NCBI RefSeq assembly: GCF_051192575.1
Contig: NZ_JBPJSQ010000003.1
Span: forward strand, 62,001-126,000
DNA length: 64,000 nt
Origin: Aestuariimicrobium soli
GTDB lineage: Bacteria; Actinomycetota; Actinomycetes; Propionibacteriales; Propionibacteriaceae
Direction: 5' to 3'
The notes below the pieces were generated by a model. That model was given only the letters and a program-made list of their open reading frames with translations, was not told the DNA's origin and did no database searches. The position numbers were made by a program, and so were the translations under genes. Below are positions 49,967-57,662 of the stretch, in pieces. Within the stretch, counting starts at the first letter, position 1, and every line of letters starts with the position of its first letter.

Positions 49967-50305
49967 TCAGCGCTCGGCGATCGCCTGCTCGAGTCGATCC
50001 AGTTTGCCGTCGAGCTCGCCGGTGAAGCCGGGGCGGATGTCGGCCTTGAGCACCAGCGACACGCGTGACCCGTAGGGCTGCACGGCGTCGACACAGGCCT
50101 TGACGACGGCCATGCACTCATCCCACTCGCCCTCGATGGTGGTGAACATGGCGTCGGTGCGATGCGGGAGCCCCGAGGCGCGGATCACCTGCACGGCGGC
50201 GGCGACGGCGTCGTGCACCGAGGCGTCGTCGGTGCCGGGGCGATCGTCGCGGGCGACGGGCTCGGCGGGGCGACCGGAGGGGGCGACGGAGAAGGCGATC
50301 AGCAT
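49967..50305 (-). CDS. Thiamine-binding / MTH1187-family protein
   Basis: A 112-residue protein of the MTH1187/YkoF family, whose members bind thiamine pyrimidine or thiamine: MLIAFSVAPSGR, HDAVAAAVQVIRASGLPHRTDAMFTTIEGEWDECMAVVKACVDAV. The family fold is a ferredoxin-like dimer. The operon partners that usually hint at its role are absent. ATG 50305 lies only 20 bp from a 77-bp element; the promoter must therefore lie inside or beyond that element. Confidence 0.85.
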   Translation of the reverse strand: MLIAFSVAPSGRPAEPVARDDRPGTDDASVHDAVAAAVQVIRASGLPHRTDAMFTTIEGEWDECMAVVKACVDAVQPYGSRVSLVLKADIRPGFTGELDGKLDRLEQAIAER

Positions 50306-50325
50306 GCCCTCAGTCAAGCAGCGGA

Positions 50326-50404
50326 TGTCCAGAAATGGTCGCGGGAGGCCGTTCGTGACCAGTTTTCGGCCCCCGGAGCTCCGCCGAGTGGCCATTTTTG
50401 GACA
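50326..50404. repeat. 79-bp inverted-repeat element, copy 7
   Basis: Begins TGTCCAGAAATGGTCGCG and ends GTGGCCATTTTTGGACA; two bases longer than the other copies because of changes in the central GGCCCCCGGAG region. It lies between the divergent thiamine-binding gene and the next membrane gene. Confidence 0.9.
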
Positions 50405-50451
50405 CGCCCCCGGCGAGCGGCCCCGAACCCGTCCACGCCTACCCTCGAGGC

Positions 50452-50969
50452 ATGGAGACCCGCTCACCATCGAGCTCGCCGAGCCCCTGCCCCACCACGC
50501 CGTGCTGGCCAGCCAGGCCCTGCGGTGGCGCGGCGCGGCCGGCATGGTGGCCGGGGTGGTGCTGCTCGGTCTCGCCGTGCTGGTGCTGGTGATCGGCCTG
50601 GTCGACCGGGGCCCGTGGCAACTGTTCGTCGCCGCTGTGGTGGTCGGCGTCATCGGTGCCCTGGGTCTGCTGACCGGCCGATGGATCCTCCGCGGCGGCT
50701 TGTTGTCCCTCGACGGCGGCCCGACCACGCTGCCGCCCCATGCCTTCGTCATCACCGACGACAGCCTGGAGTTCCCCCCGTTCCGACGCAGCGCCGGCGA
50801 GTCGTGGCCGAGGGCCGAGGTCACGGCCCGCATCGAGTCGGTGCGCGGGCACCGGCTGCTGGCGTTGTCGGCGCCGGGTCGTCGTCCGCGGCGGTTCTTG
50901 GCCAGCGCCCTCGTCCTGCCCGTGGACGACGTGCTCGCTCTCGTGCGGGCGGGTGGTGAAACGGGCTGA
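50452..50969 (+). CDS. Hypothetical membrane protein, possible one-base deletion near the start
   Basis: The coding frame clearly continues upstream of its first usable in-frame start (GTG 50502), reading LTIELAEPLPHHAVLASQALRWRG, two helices, and a cytoplasmic PH-like end (HAFVITDDSLEFPPFRRSAGESW). ATG 50452 with TACCCT 7 nt upstream is in another frame and would be joined by one extra C at ACCCG (50458-50461), giving METPLTIELAEP. Either the gene starts at 50502, or the sequence or strain has lost one base. Function unknown. Confidence 0.55.
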
Positions 50970-50979
50970 AACCGCTTCC
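50968..50979. promoter_or_regulatory. Degenerate LacI-type operator before ThuA gene
   Basis: GAAACCGCTTCC, two changes from the palindrome GAAAGCGCTTTC seen at 35951 and 54923, located just upstream of the TAGGCT -10 box (50990-50995) of the ThuA gene. Confidence 0.4.
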
Positions 50980-51025
50980 GCGCAGGCCCTAGGCTCGTGG
51001 CCGCCAATCGTCTGCAAGGAGCACC

Positions 51026-51805
51026 ATGAGCCAGCCCATCCGCGTCGTCGTCTGGGGCGAGAACTTCCACGAGAACCACGACGAGCCGGTGCGGGCGATC
51101 TACCCCGACGGTATGCACACCGCCATCGCCGAGGGAATCCGCGAGCTGTTGGGCGAGGGCGTCGAGGTCTCGACCGTCACCCTCTACGACGAGCACCAGG
51201 GCATCACCGAAGACCTGTTGGCCGGCACCGACGTGCTGCTGTGGTGGGGCCACGCCCGCCACGACGAGGTCACCGACGAGACCGCCACCCGCGTGCAACG
51301 CGCGGTGCAGGCCGGCATGGGTCTGATCGTGTTGCACTCGGGCCACCATTCCAAGCCGTTCGTGCAGCTGATGGGCACCACCTGCAACCTCGACTGGCGG
51401 GGGTCCGACGACCGCGAGCTGGTCTGGACCGTCAACCCCGGCCACCCCATCGCCCAGGGGGTGCCGCACCCGATCATCATCGATTCGGAGGAGATGTACG
51501 GCGAGCCGTTCGACGTGCCGGCCCCCGATGAGTTGATCTTCGTCTCGTCGTTCTCGGGCGGTGAGGTGATTCGCTCCGGTGGCACCTGGACTCGCGGCCG
51601 CGGCAAGGTCTTCTACTTCCGCCCCGGCGACCAGGAGTACCCCACCTACTTCCACCCCGACGTGCGCCGGGTGATCGCCAATGCCGTCGCCTGGATCGCG
51701 CCCACGAACGGTCGCGTGGCCCCTGTCGTCAATCGCCGCCCGGCCGGCTGGTTCGAGACCGGCGAGAGCCTGGACGCATCCGATCCCCGATTGCAGCAGC
51801 ACTGA
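51026..51805 (+). CDS. ThuA-domain protein (trehalose-utilisation type)
   Basis: A 259-residue ThuA-like protein with a class I glutamine-amidotransferase-like fold: VVVWGENFHENHDEPVRAIYPDGMHTAIAEGI, LLWWGHARHDEV, LIVLHSGHHSKPF and VFYFRPGDQEYPTYFHPDVRRVIANAVAWIAP are standard. ThuA proteins act in disaccharide use in rhizobia through an undefined step. AAGGAG lies 5 nt before ATG 51026. A LacI-like site may control it. Confidence 0.87.
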   Translation: MSQPIRVVVWGENFHENHDEPVRAIYPDGMHTAIAEGIRELLGEGVEVSTVTLYDEHQGITEDLLAGTDVLLWWGHARHDEVTDETATRVQRAVQAGMGLIVLHSGHHSKPFVQLMGTTCNLDWRGSDDRELVWTVNPGHPIAQGVPHPIIIDSEEMYGEPFDVPAPDELIFVSSFSGGEVIRSGGTWTRGRGKVFYFRPGDQEYPTYFHPDVRRVIANAVAWIAPTNGRVAPVVNRRPAGWFETGESLDASDPRLQQH

Positions 51806-51851
51806 CCCATCGGAAGTCGGCCGTGCCAGACTGGCCGACAGGAGGTCACCC

Positions 51852-52601
51852 ATGGCAGCACCCACCGTCGCCCTGTTCGCGACGTGCATCAACGACACGA
51901 TGTTCCCGGGCACCGCGGTCGACACGGTGCACCTGCTCGAGCGGCTGGGCTGCACGGTCACCTTCCCCGAGGCCCAGACCTGCTGCGGGCAGATGCTCAC
52001 CAACACCGGCTACATCACCCAGGCCGAGCCGGTGGTGCGCACCTTCGTCCGCGCGTTCGAGGAGGCCGACTACGTCGTCGGGCCGTCGGGGTCGTGCGTG
52101 GGCTCGGCCCGCCACCAGCATCCGATGGTCGCCGAACGGGTGGGGGACGAAGGCCTGCGCCGCGCCTCCACCGAGCTCAACCAGCGGGTGTTCGAGCTGT
52201 CGGAGTTCCTGGTCGACGTGCTCGGGGTCACCGATGTCGGGGCTTGGTTCCCGCACCGGGTCACCTACCACCCGACCTGCCACTCGCTGCGGGTCGCCCG
52301 CGTCGGCGACCGCCCCCTGCGGCTGCTGCGCGCCGTCGGCGGCATCGACCTGGTCGACCTGCCCGAGGCCGACCAGTGCTGCGGATTCGGCGGCACGTTC
52401 TCGGTGAAGAACCCCGACGTCTCCGTCGCCATGGGCTCCGACAAGGTGCGACAAGCCGCCTCGACCGGGGCCGAGTACCTCGTGGCCGGCGACAACTCCT
52501 GCCTGATGCACCTGGGTGGGTTGATGTCGCGGACGAAGGCCCGCGTCAGGCCCGTGCACCTGGCGACGGTGCTGGCCTCGACGAAGGAGTTGGCCCAATG
52601 A
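51852..52601 (+). CDS. lutA: L-lactate utilisation Fe-S protein LutA
   Basis: A 249-residue protein with two CCG-type cysteine-rich domains: TCCGQMLTNTGY and the second CCG in DQCCGFGGTFSVKNPDVS, with CHSLRVAR. It is the first subunit of the LutABC L-lactate dehydrogenase complex feeding electrons to quinone. AGGAGG lies before ATG 51852, and a CAGACT box upstream (51827-51832) may be the -10. It is followed by three tandem ribosome-site/start cassettes before lutB. Confidence 0.9.
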   Translation: MAAPTVALFATCINDTMFPGTAVDTVHLLERLGCTVTFPEAQTCCGQMLTNTGYITQAEPVVRTFVRAFEEADYVVGPSGSCVGSARHQHPMVAERVGDEGLRRASTELNQRVFELSEFLVDVLGVTDVGAWFPHRVTYHPTCHSLRVARVGDRPLRLLRAVGGIDLVDLPEADQCCGFGGTFSVKNPDVSVAMGSDKVRQAASTGAEYLVAGDNSCLMHLGGLMSRTKARVRPVHLATVLASTKELAQ

Positions 52602-52634
52602 AGGAGTCGGCCCAGTGAAGGAGTTGACCCAGTG
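52584..52634 (+). repeat. Three tandem 17-bp ribosome-site/start-codon cassettes
   Basis: AAGGAGTTGGCCCAATG, AAGGAGTCGGCCCAGTG and AAGGAGTTGACCCAGTG follow one another without gaps (52584, 52601, 52618). Each carries an AAGGAG Shine-Dalgarno 8 nt before an ATG or GTG. The first overlaps the lutA stop; the first two starts each encode a 6-residue peptide (MKESAQ, VKELTQ) whose TGA overlaps the next start, and the third start is lutB. Confidence 0.95.
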
Positions 52635-54116
52635 ACCCGCCTGACCCCGGCACCCGAGGCGCCCGCTTTCCTCGGCATGCCGCCCTTCCCGAAGGCCGCC
52701 CCCGAGGCGCTGGCCAACACCACCCTGCGCACCAACCTCGCCCAGGCCACGCGCACCATCCGGGCCAAGCGGGCGGTGCGCGCGTCCGAGATCTCGAACT
52801 GGGAAGACCTGCGCACGGCCGGCGCCCAGATTCGCGACGGAGCCCTGCGCAACCTCGACCGGCTGCTCGAGCAGGCAGAGCAGGCGATGACCGCCTCGGG
52901 CGTGCAGGTGCACTGGGCCCGCGATGCCGCCGAGGCCAACCTGATCGTGACCGACCTGGTCAGGGCCGAGCAGGCGACGGAGGTGATCAAGATCAAGTCG
53001 ATGGTCACCCAGGAGATCGAGCTCAACGAGGCCCTCGAAGAGGCGGGCATCGCCGCCTGGGAGACCGACCTGGCCGAGCTGATCGTGCAGCTGGGCCACG
53101 ATCGTCCCAGCCACATCCTGGTGCCGGCGATCCACCGCAACCGCACCGAGGTGCGCGACATCTTCACCGCCGAGATGGGTCGCTGGGGCCGACCCGCCCC
53201 CGAGGGGCTCACCGACGAGCCGGCCGAACTGGCCGAGGCGGCGCGCCTGCACCTGCGCGAGAAGTTCCTGCGCGCCAAGGTCGGCATCTCGGGCGGCAAC
53301 TTCATCGTCGCCGAGACCGGCACCCTGGTGATCGTCGAGTCCGAGGGCAACGGACGCATGTGCCTGACCCTGCCCGAGACGCTGATCTCGGTGGTGGGCA
53401 TCGAGAAGGTGATCCCGACCTTCGCCGACCTCGAGGTGATGCTGCGCCTGCTGCCGCGCTCGTCCACGGGCGAGCGGATGAACCCCTACACCTCGCTGAT
53501 CACTGGCGTGACCAGCGGTGACGGCCCGCGCACGCGGCACGTGGTGCTACTCGACAACGGCCGCACCAACGCCCTCGCCGACGAGGTCGGGCGCGACGCG
53601 CTGCGCTGCATCCGCTGTTCCGCCTGCCTGAACGTGTGCCCCGTCTACGAGCGGGTCGGCGGGCAGACCTACGGATCGGTCTACCCCGGCCCGATCGGAG
53701 CGATCCTGACCCCGCAGCTGCGCGGCCTCGACTCGCCCGTCGACCAGGCGCTGCCGTTCGCGTCGTCGCTGTGCGGGGCCTGCAACGACGTCTGTCCCGT
53801 CAAGATCCCGATCTCCGACATCCTCGTGCACCTGCGCGGCAAGGTCGTCGAGCACAAGACCGCCCAGCACCCCACGGCCGAGTCGGTCGCCTTCGACGCC
53901 GTCGCGCGGACGATGGCCTCCTCCCGGCTGCTGGGGGTCGCCCAGTTCGGCGCCGAACTGCTCGGACGAGGGCTGGCGATCCTCCGTCGGCCCTCGATGC
54001 CGCGACTGCCCTGGCTGGGCGCGGCGTGGTTCCGCGAGCGAGACATGGTGGCGCCGCCGAAGCAGACCTTCCGGGACTGGTGGCAGCACAACCGGCGAGA
54101 AGGGGGTGGGCGATGA
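52632..54116 (+). CDS. lutB: L-lactate utilisation Fe-S protein LutB
   Basis: A 494-residue protein with a LUD domain (about 50-300, IKIKSMVTQEIELNEALEEAGI and GNFIVAETGTLVIVESEGNGRM) and two [4Fe-4S] ferredoxin sites, CIRCSACLNVCPVYERVGG and CGACNDVCPVKIPI. It is the central subunit of LutABC. The start is the third of three tandem cassettes, GTG 52632 with AAGGAG 8 nt upstream. Its stop overlaps lutC as ATGA. Confidence 0.92.
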   Translation: MTRLTPAPEAPAFLGMPPFPKAAPEALANTTLRTNLAQATRTIRAKRAVRASEISNWEDLRTAGAQIRDGALRNLDRLLEQAEQAMTASGVQVHWARDAAEANLIVTDLVRAEQATEVIKIKSMVTQEIELNEALEEAGIAAWETDLAELIVQLGHDRPSHILVPAIHRNRTEVRDIFTAEMGRWGRPAPEGLTDEPAELAEAARLHLREKFLRAKVGISGGNFIVAETGTLVIVESEGNGRMCLTLPETLISVVGIEKVIPTFADLEVMLRLLPRSSTGERMNPYTSLITGVTSGDGPRTRHVVLLDNGRTNALADEVGRDALRCIRCSACLNVCPVYERVGGQTYGSVYPGPIGAILTPQLRGLDSPVDQALPFASSLCGACNDVCPVKIPISDILVHLRGKVVEHKTAQHPTAESVAFDAVARTMASSRLLGVAQFGAELLGRGLAILRRPSMPRLPWLGAAWFRERDMVAPPKQTFRDWWQHNRREGGGR

Positions 54117-54748
54117 GTGCCCGCGACGACATTCTGGGCCGGGTGCGCGCGGCCCTCACCGACGTTCCCGCCGACGAGCAGCGCCAGGTGGACTGGCAGT
54201 ACGGTCGGGCCACTCCGCTCGCGTCGGTGATCGACACGTTCGCCGAGAACATCGACGAGTACGGCGCCCGGCTCACCCGGGTCGCTCCCGACGACCTGCC
54301 CGGCGCCATGGCCGCCGCCCTGACCGACGCTGGCGCCCGGTCGGTGGTGGTGCCGCACGACCTGGACGAGTCCTGGCTGTCGGAGGTGCGGGGGCTGATG
54401 GTGGTGCCCGATCACGGGCAGCTGACGGCGCGCGAACTCGACGGCATCGACGCGGTGGTCACCGCCTCGCTGGTGTCGTCGGCCGAGACGGGAACCATCT
54501 GCCTCGATCACGGGGTCGGTCAGGGTCGGCGGGCCATCTCGCTGGTGCCCGACATTCATGTCTGCGTCGTGGCAGTGGACTCGGTGGTCTCGGACATTCC
54601 CGAGGCCGTGGCACGGCTGCACGCCTCGGCGGCTGCCGGTCGTCCGATCACGTGGATCTCGGGTGGATCGGCCACCTCGGACATCGAGCTCGACCGCGTC
54701 GAGGGCGTGCACGGTCCGCGCCGGCTGCACGTGCTGCTGGTGGGCTGA
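54113..54748 (+). CDS. lutC: L-lactate utilisation protein LutC (LUD domain)
   Basis: A 211-residue LUD-domain protein: ALTDAGARSVVVPHDLDESWL, DAVVTASLVSSAETGTICLDHGVGQGRRAISLVPDIHVCVV and ITWISGGSATSDIELDRVEGVHGPRRLHVLLVG are diagnostic. It completes LutABC. Translation is coupled to lutB by a four-base overlap. A 77-bp element starts 10 bp after the stop and may form the 3' end of the operon mRNA. Confidence 0.92.
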   Translation: MSARDDILGRVRAALTDVPADEQRQVDWQYGRATPLASVIDTFAENIDEYGARLTRVAPDDLPGAMAAALTDAGARSVVVPHDLDESWLSEVRGLMVVPDHGQLTARELDGIDAVVTASLVSSAETGTICLDHGVGQGRRAISLVPDIHVCVVAVDSVVSDIPEAVARLHASAAAGRPITWISGGSATSDIELDRVEGVHGPRRLHVLLVG

Positions 54749-54757
54749 CGGCGCTCG

Positions 54758-54834
54758 CGTCCAAAAATGGCCACTCGCGGGGGTGGTGGCACTGAAAGCG
54801 GTCGATTCGGCCACCGAGAGGCCATTTCTGGACA
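54758..54834. repeat. 77-bp inverted-repeat element, copy 8
   Basis: Begins CGTCCAAAAATGGCCACTCG and ends GGCCATTTCTGGACA, directly after lutC. Its first 23 bases are identical to the reverse strand of copy 9 and nearly those of copy 10, making a subfamily. Confidence 0.9.
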
Positions 54835-54922
54835 TTCGGCACCCACGATCGGAAGCGGCACCCGACACACCCTGCCCCGGAGACCCGCCCAACGCCCCGC
54901 CCAACCGACGCTCAACTACTGG

Positions 54923-54934
54923 GAAAGCGCTTTC
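54923..54934. promoter_or_regulatory. LacI-type operator GAAAGCGCTTTC
   Basis: A perfect palindrome, 30 bp before the hydroxyacid dehydrogenase start and 15 bp before a CAGACT box (54953-54958). It is identical to the orphan site at 35951. Confidence 0.6.
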
Positions 54935-54964
54935 ACCGCCCCGGACCCGCGCCAGACTGGAGCC

Positions 54965-55966
54965 ATGAGCGCACCCGTCGTCCTGCTGGCCGTCCATGAG
55001 CACCTGCGAGAGCCCTTCTTCGGCCGCGGCGAACTGGAGCGCCTGCAGGCCGTCGCCGACGTGCGGCTCGCCGCCGACCCCGGCACCCTGAGCGCCGCCG
55101 AACTCGCCGAGGCCATCGTGCTGGTCACCGGCTGGGGCACCGGACGCCTGACCCCCGAGCTGCTCGACTCCGCCCCACGGCTGACCACGCTGGTGCACTC
55201 GGCTGGCAGCCTGCGGGCCGTGCTCGACCCTGACTGCTACCGCCGCGACGGGTTCATCGCCTCCTGCCAGTCCGACACCAACGCGCTGCCGGTGGTCGAC
55301 TTCACCCTCGCCGTGGTGATCCTCGCCCTGAAGAACGCGTTCGTGCTGCGCGAGAAGTTCCGCGAGCACCGCACCGACACCTCCGATGCCCGTTCCTGGG
55401 GCGCCGACGGGGTGCCCTTCCGCCGGGTCGCGATCGTCGGCGCGTCCAGAATTGGACGAGGCGTGCTCGCCAAGCTGCGTCCCCTCGAGGTCGAACTGGG
55501 GCTCTACGACCCCTACGTCACCGCAGACGAGGCGGCCGAGCTGGGGGCCACGAAGTTCGACGACCTCGTCGAGTTGGCGCGCTGGAGCGAGGTCTTCTCG
55601 GTGCACGCCCCCTGGCTGCCCTCCACCGAGGGACTCGTCTCGGCCGAGGTGCTGGCCGCGCTGCCCGACGGCTCCCACTTCATCAACACCTCCCGCGGCG
55701 CGGTGGTCGACGAGCCAGCCCTGGTGGCCGAGCTGCAGACCGGTCGCTTCGACGCCGTGCTCGACGTCACCTGGCCGGAGCCCCCCGAGGCCGACTCGCC
55801 GCTGTGGGAGCTGCCGAACGTCTTCCTGACCCCGCACATCGCCGGGTCGCAGGGAACCGAGTTCGGGTTGCTCGGACGAGGGGCCATCGATGAGGCGATT
55901 CGCGTCGTCACGGGGCAGCCGCTGGTGCACCCCGTCGACGCCGCTGGCTACGAGCGCCAGGCCTGA
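54965..55966 (+). CDS. D-isomer-specific 2-hydroxyacid dehydrogenase-family protein
   Basis: A 333-residue NAD-dependent dehydrogenase: VAIVGASRIGRGVLAKL (Rossmann loop), SVHAPWLPSTEGLVSAEVLAALPDGSHFINTSRGAVVDEPALVAEL with the catalytic Arg, DVTWPEPPEADSPLWELPNVFLTPHIAGS with Glu and His. The substrate acid is unknown. ATG 54965 has a weak GGAG directly upstream. A LacI-type operator in front suggests control by a sugar signal, like its relatives in sugar-acid operons. Confidence 0.87.
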   Translation: MSAPVVLLAVHEHLREPFFGRGELERLQAVADVRLAADPGTLSAAELAEAIVLVTGWGTGRLTPELLDSAPRLTTLVHSAGSLRAVLDPDCYRRDGFIASCQSDTNALPVVDFTLAVVILALKNAFVLREKFREHRTDTSDARSWGADGVPFRRVAIVGASRIGRGVLAKLRPLEVELGLYDPYVTADEAAELGATKFDDLVELARWSEVFSVHAPWLPSTEGLVSAEVLAALPDGSHFINTSRGAVVDEPALVAELQTGRFDAVLDVTWPEPPEADSPLWELPNVFLTPHIAGSQGTEFGLLGRGAIDEAIRVVTGQPLVHPVDAAGYERQA

Positions 55967-55973
55967 GGAACCC

Positions 55974-57662
55974 TCACCCCAGCCTGACCACCCGCGAACA
56001 GGCGGCCATCACGTCGGCGTCGTGGGTGATCACCAGCACGGGGCTGTCACCGGCGGACGCCCACACGTCGGTCATCAGGGCGGCAGCCGTCTCGTGGTCG
56101 AGGTGCTCGGTGGGCTCGTCGAGAATCCACAGATCGTGGGTGCCGACCAGCAGCCGGGCCAGCGCCAGCCGCCTCGCCTCGCCGCCCGACAGGGTCGCGC
56201 CCGCCTCACCGATCACGCGCTCGGGGTCGAGGTCGAGCCCGGCGCGGGCCAAGGCGTCCCGCACCTGCGCGTCGGTGGCCTGGCGGTCGCCGATGCGCAC
56301 GTTCTCGCTGACCGTCGTGCGGAAGATGTGCGCGTTCTGGGCGAGGTAGCCCACCCGACCGGCCGAGACGGCCTCGCCATCGAGGGCGGGAATCATCCCC
56401 ATCACCGTCGCGGCCACCGTCGTCTTCCCGATCCCCGACCGCCCCACCAGCGCCACCCGTTCCCCGGGAGCCACCGACAGGTCGAGGTCTCGGACCACCG
56501 GCGCCCCGCCCGGCCACCCGGCGGTGACCGAGCTCAGCCGCAACCCGGGATCGGCGGAGGCCTCACGACGGGCGTCACCGGAGCCGACTGGCGGCTCGTC
56601 CAATGTCTGGGCCAGGCGGGAGAGGGCGATCTGGCTGCGGGTGAAGGTCTGCGCGGCCTGGGTGAAGGTGCTGAGCACCTCGTGCATCGCCAGCGGGGTC
56701 AGCGCGACGACGGCGAGCAGGCGCGGCCCCATGGTGCCGGCCGCGACTGCGTGGCCGCCGATCCACAGTGCCGCGATCACGGCGACGCCGGAGGCGAGCA
56801 CCTGCCCGCCGGTCGCCAGGCCGCGCACCCAGGCGGCGCGGCTCTCGATGCGGCGCAGGTCCTCGTCGTGGGCCAGGGCTCGGGCGATGCGGTCGTCGGC
56901 GGCACCGTTGGCGACCAGGTCCTGGCCGGCGCGGGCCAGCTCGAGTACCTCCGAGGCGAGGGCCCCGCGAGCCGGCACAGCGGCGCTGTCGTGACGCAGG
57001 CTCGCACGCTGGGTGAGCAGGGGAGCGAGCACGCCGGCGAGCAGGCAGCTGAGCAACAGCACCGCTGCCGAACCGGGGGAGAAGCGGGCGAGCATGACGG
57101 TGGTGCCGACCACCACCAGCGAGGCGGAACAGAAGGGGATGACCACACGCACGACGAGGTCCTGGATCGCCTGCACGTCGGAGATCACGCGGGCCAGGAG
57201 GTCGCCGCGGCGGCGCCCGATCAGGGTGGTGCGGGCGAGGGTGTCGTAGGTGCGCACACGCAGGGCGGCCTGCATGCGCAGCGCCAGATCGTGCCCGACG
57301 AGCCGCTCGAGGTAGCGGAAGAAGCCCCGGCTGATGCCGAAGAAGCGCACGCCCACGGCCGCGGCCTGCAGGTAGAGCACCGGCGGAGCCTCCGCAGCCC
57401 GCGAGATCAGCCAGCCGCTCACCCCCATCAGGGCCACCGAGGCACCCGAGGCGGCCCCCGCCAGCAGGATCGCCCCCAACAGTCGCCAGTGGCCGTGCCT
57501 GACCGCCGCCATCACCTCGCGGCCCAGCGCGAGACTCGCCCGCACCCGCTGGCGCCGGGGAGAGTCGGGGCGTGTCCAGAAATGGTCGCTGGAGGGCCGA
57601 GTGGGCCGATTTTCGGGCGAGTCAGCCCGCGAGTGGCCATTTTTGGACGAGAGCTCGGTCAT
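55974..57662 (-). CDS. cydC: Thiol reductant ABC exporter subunit CydC
   Basis: A 562-residue ABC half-transporter (membrane domain about 45-330, ATPase 350-562: VALVGRSGIGKTTVAATVMG Walker A, LSGGEARRLALARLLVGTHDLWILDEPTEHLD). With CydD it exports cysteine or glutathione-like thiols needed for cytochrome bd assembly. ATG 57662 overlaps the cydD stop (ATGA). Residues about 5-30 (SSKNGHSRADSPENRPTRPS and on) are encoded by a 77-bp repeat element inserted in the 5' end, so this tail is not part of the conserved family. A later start within the gene cannot be excluded. Confidence 0.9.
   Translation of the reverse strand: MTELSSKNGHSRADSPENRPTRPSSDHFWTRPDSPRRQRVRASLALGREVMAAVRHGHWRLLGAILLAGAASGASVALMGVSGWLISRAAEAPPVLYLQAAAVGVRFFGISRGFFRYLERLVGHDLALRMQAALRVRTYDTLARTTLIGRRRGDLLARVISDVQAIQDLVVRVVIPFCSASLVVVGTTVMLARFSPGSAAVLLLSCLLAGVLAPLLTQRASLRHDSAAVPARGALASEVLELARAGQDLVANGAADDRIARALAHDEDLRRIESRAAWVRGLATGGQVLASGVAVIAALWIGGHAVAAGTMGPRLLAVVALTPLAMHEVLSTFTQAAQTFTRSQIALSRLAQTLDEPPVGSGDARREASADPGLRLSSVTAGWPGGAPVVRDLDLSVAPGERVALVGRSGIGKTTVAATVMGMIPALDGEAVSAGRVGYLAQNAHIFRTTVSENVRIGDRQATDAQVRDALARAGLDLDPERVIGEAGATLSGGEARRLALARLLVGTHDLWILDEPTEHLDHETAAALMTDVWASAGDSPVLVITHDADVMAACSRVVRLG
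57573..57649. repeat. 77-bp inverted-repeat element, copy 9, inside cydC
   Basis: Begins TGTCCAGAAATGGTCGCTGG and ends GTGGCCATTTTTGGACG. Unlike the other copies it lies between an intact coupled start codon (57662) and the conserved coding part, with no stop in frame, so it is transcribed and probably translated. Confidence 0.9.

Noticed and set aside
54738..54795. An extension of a frame across the 77-bp element after lutC
   Set aside because: It is out of frame with lutC, which ends cleanly at 54748; the peptide is simply the element read in an open frame.
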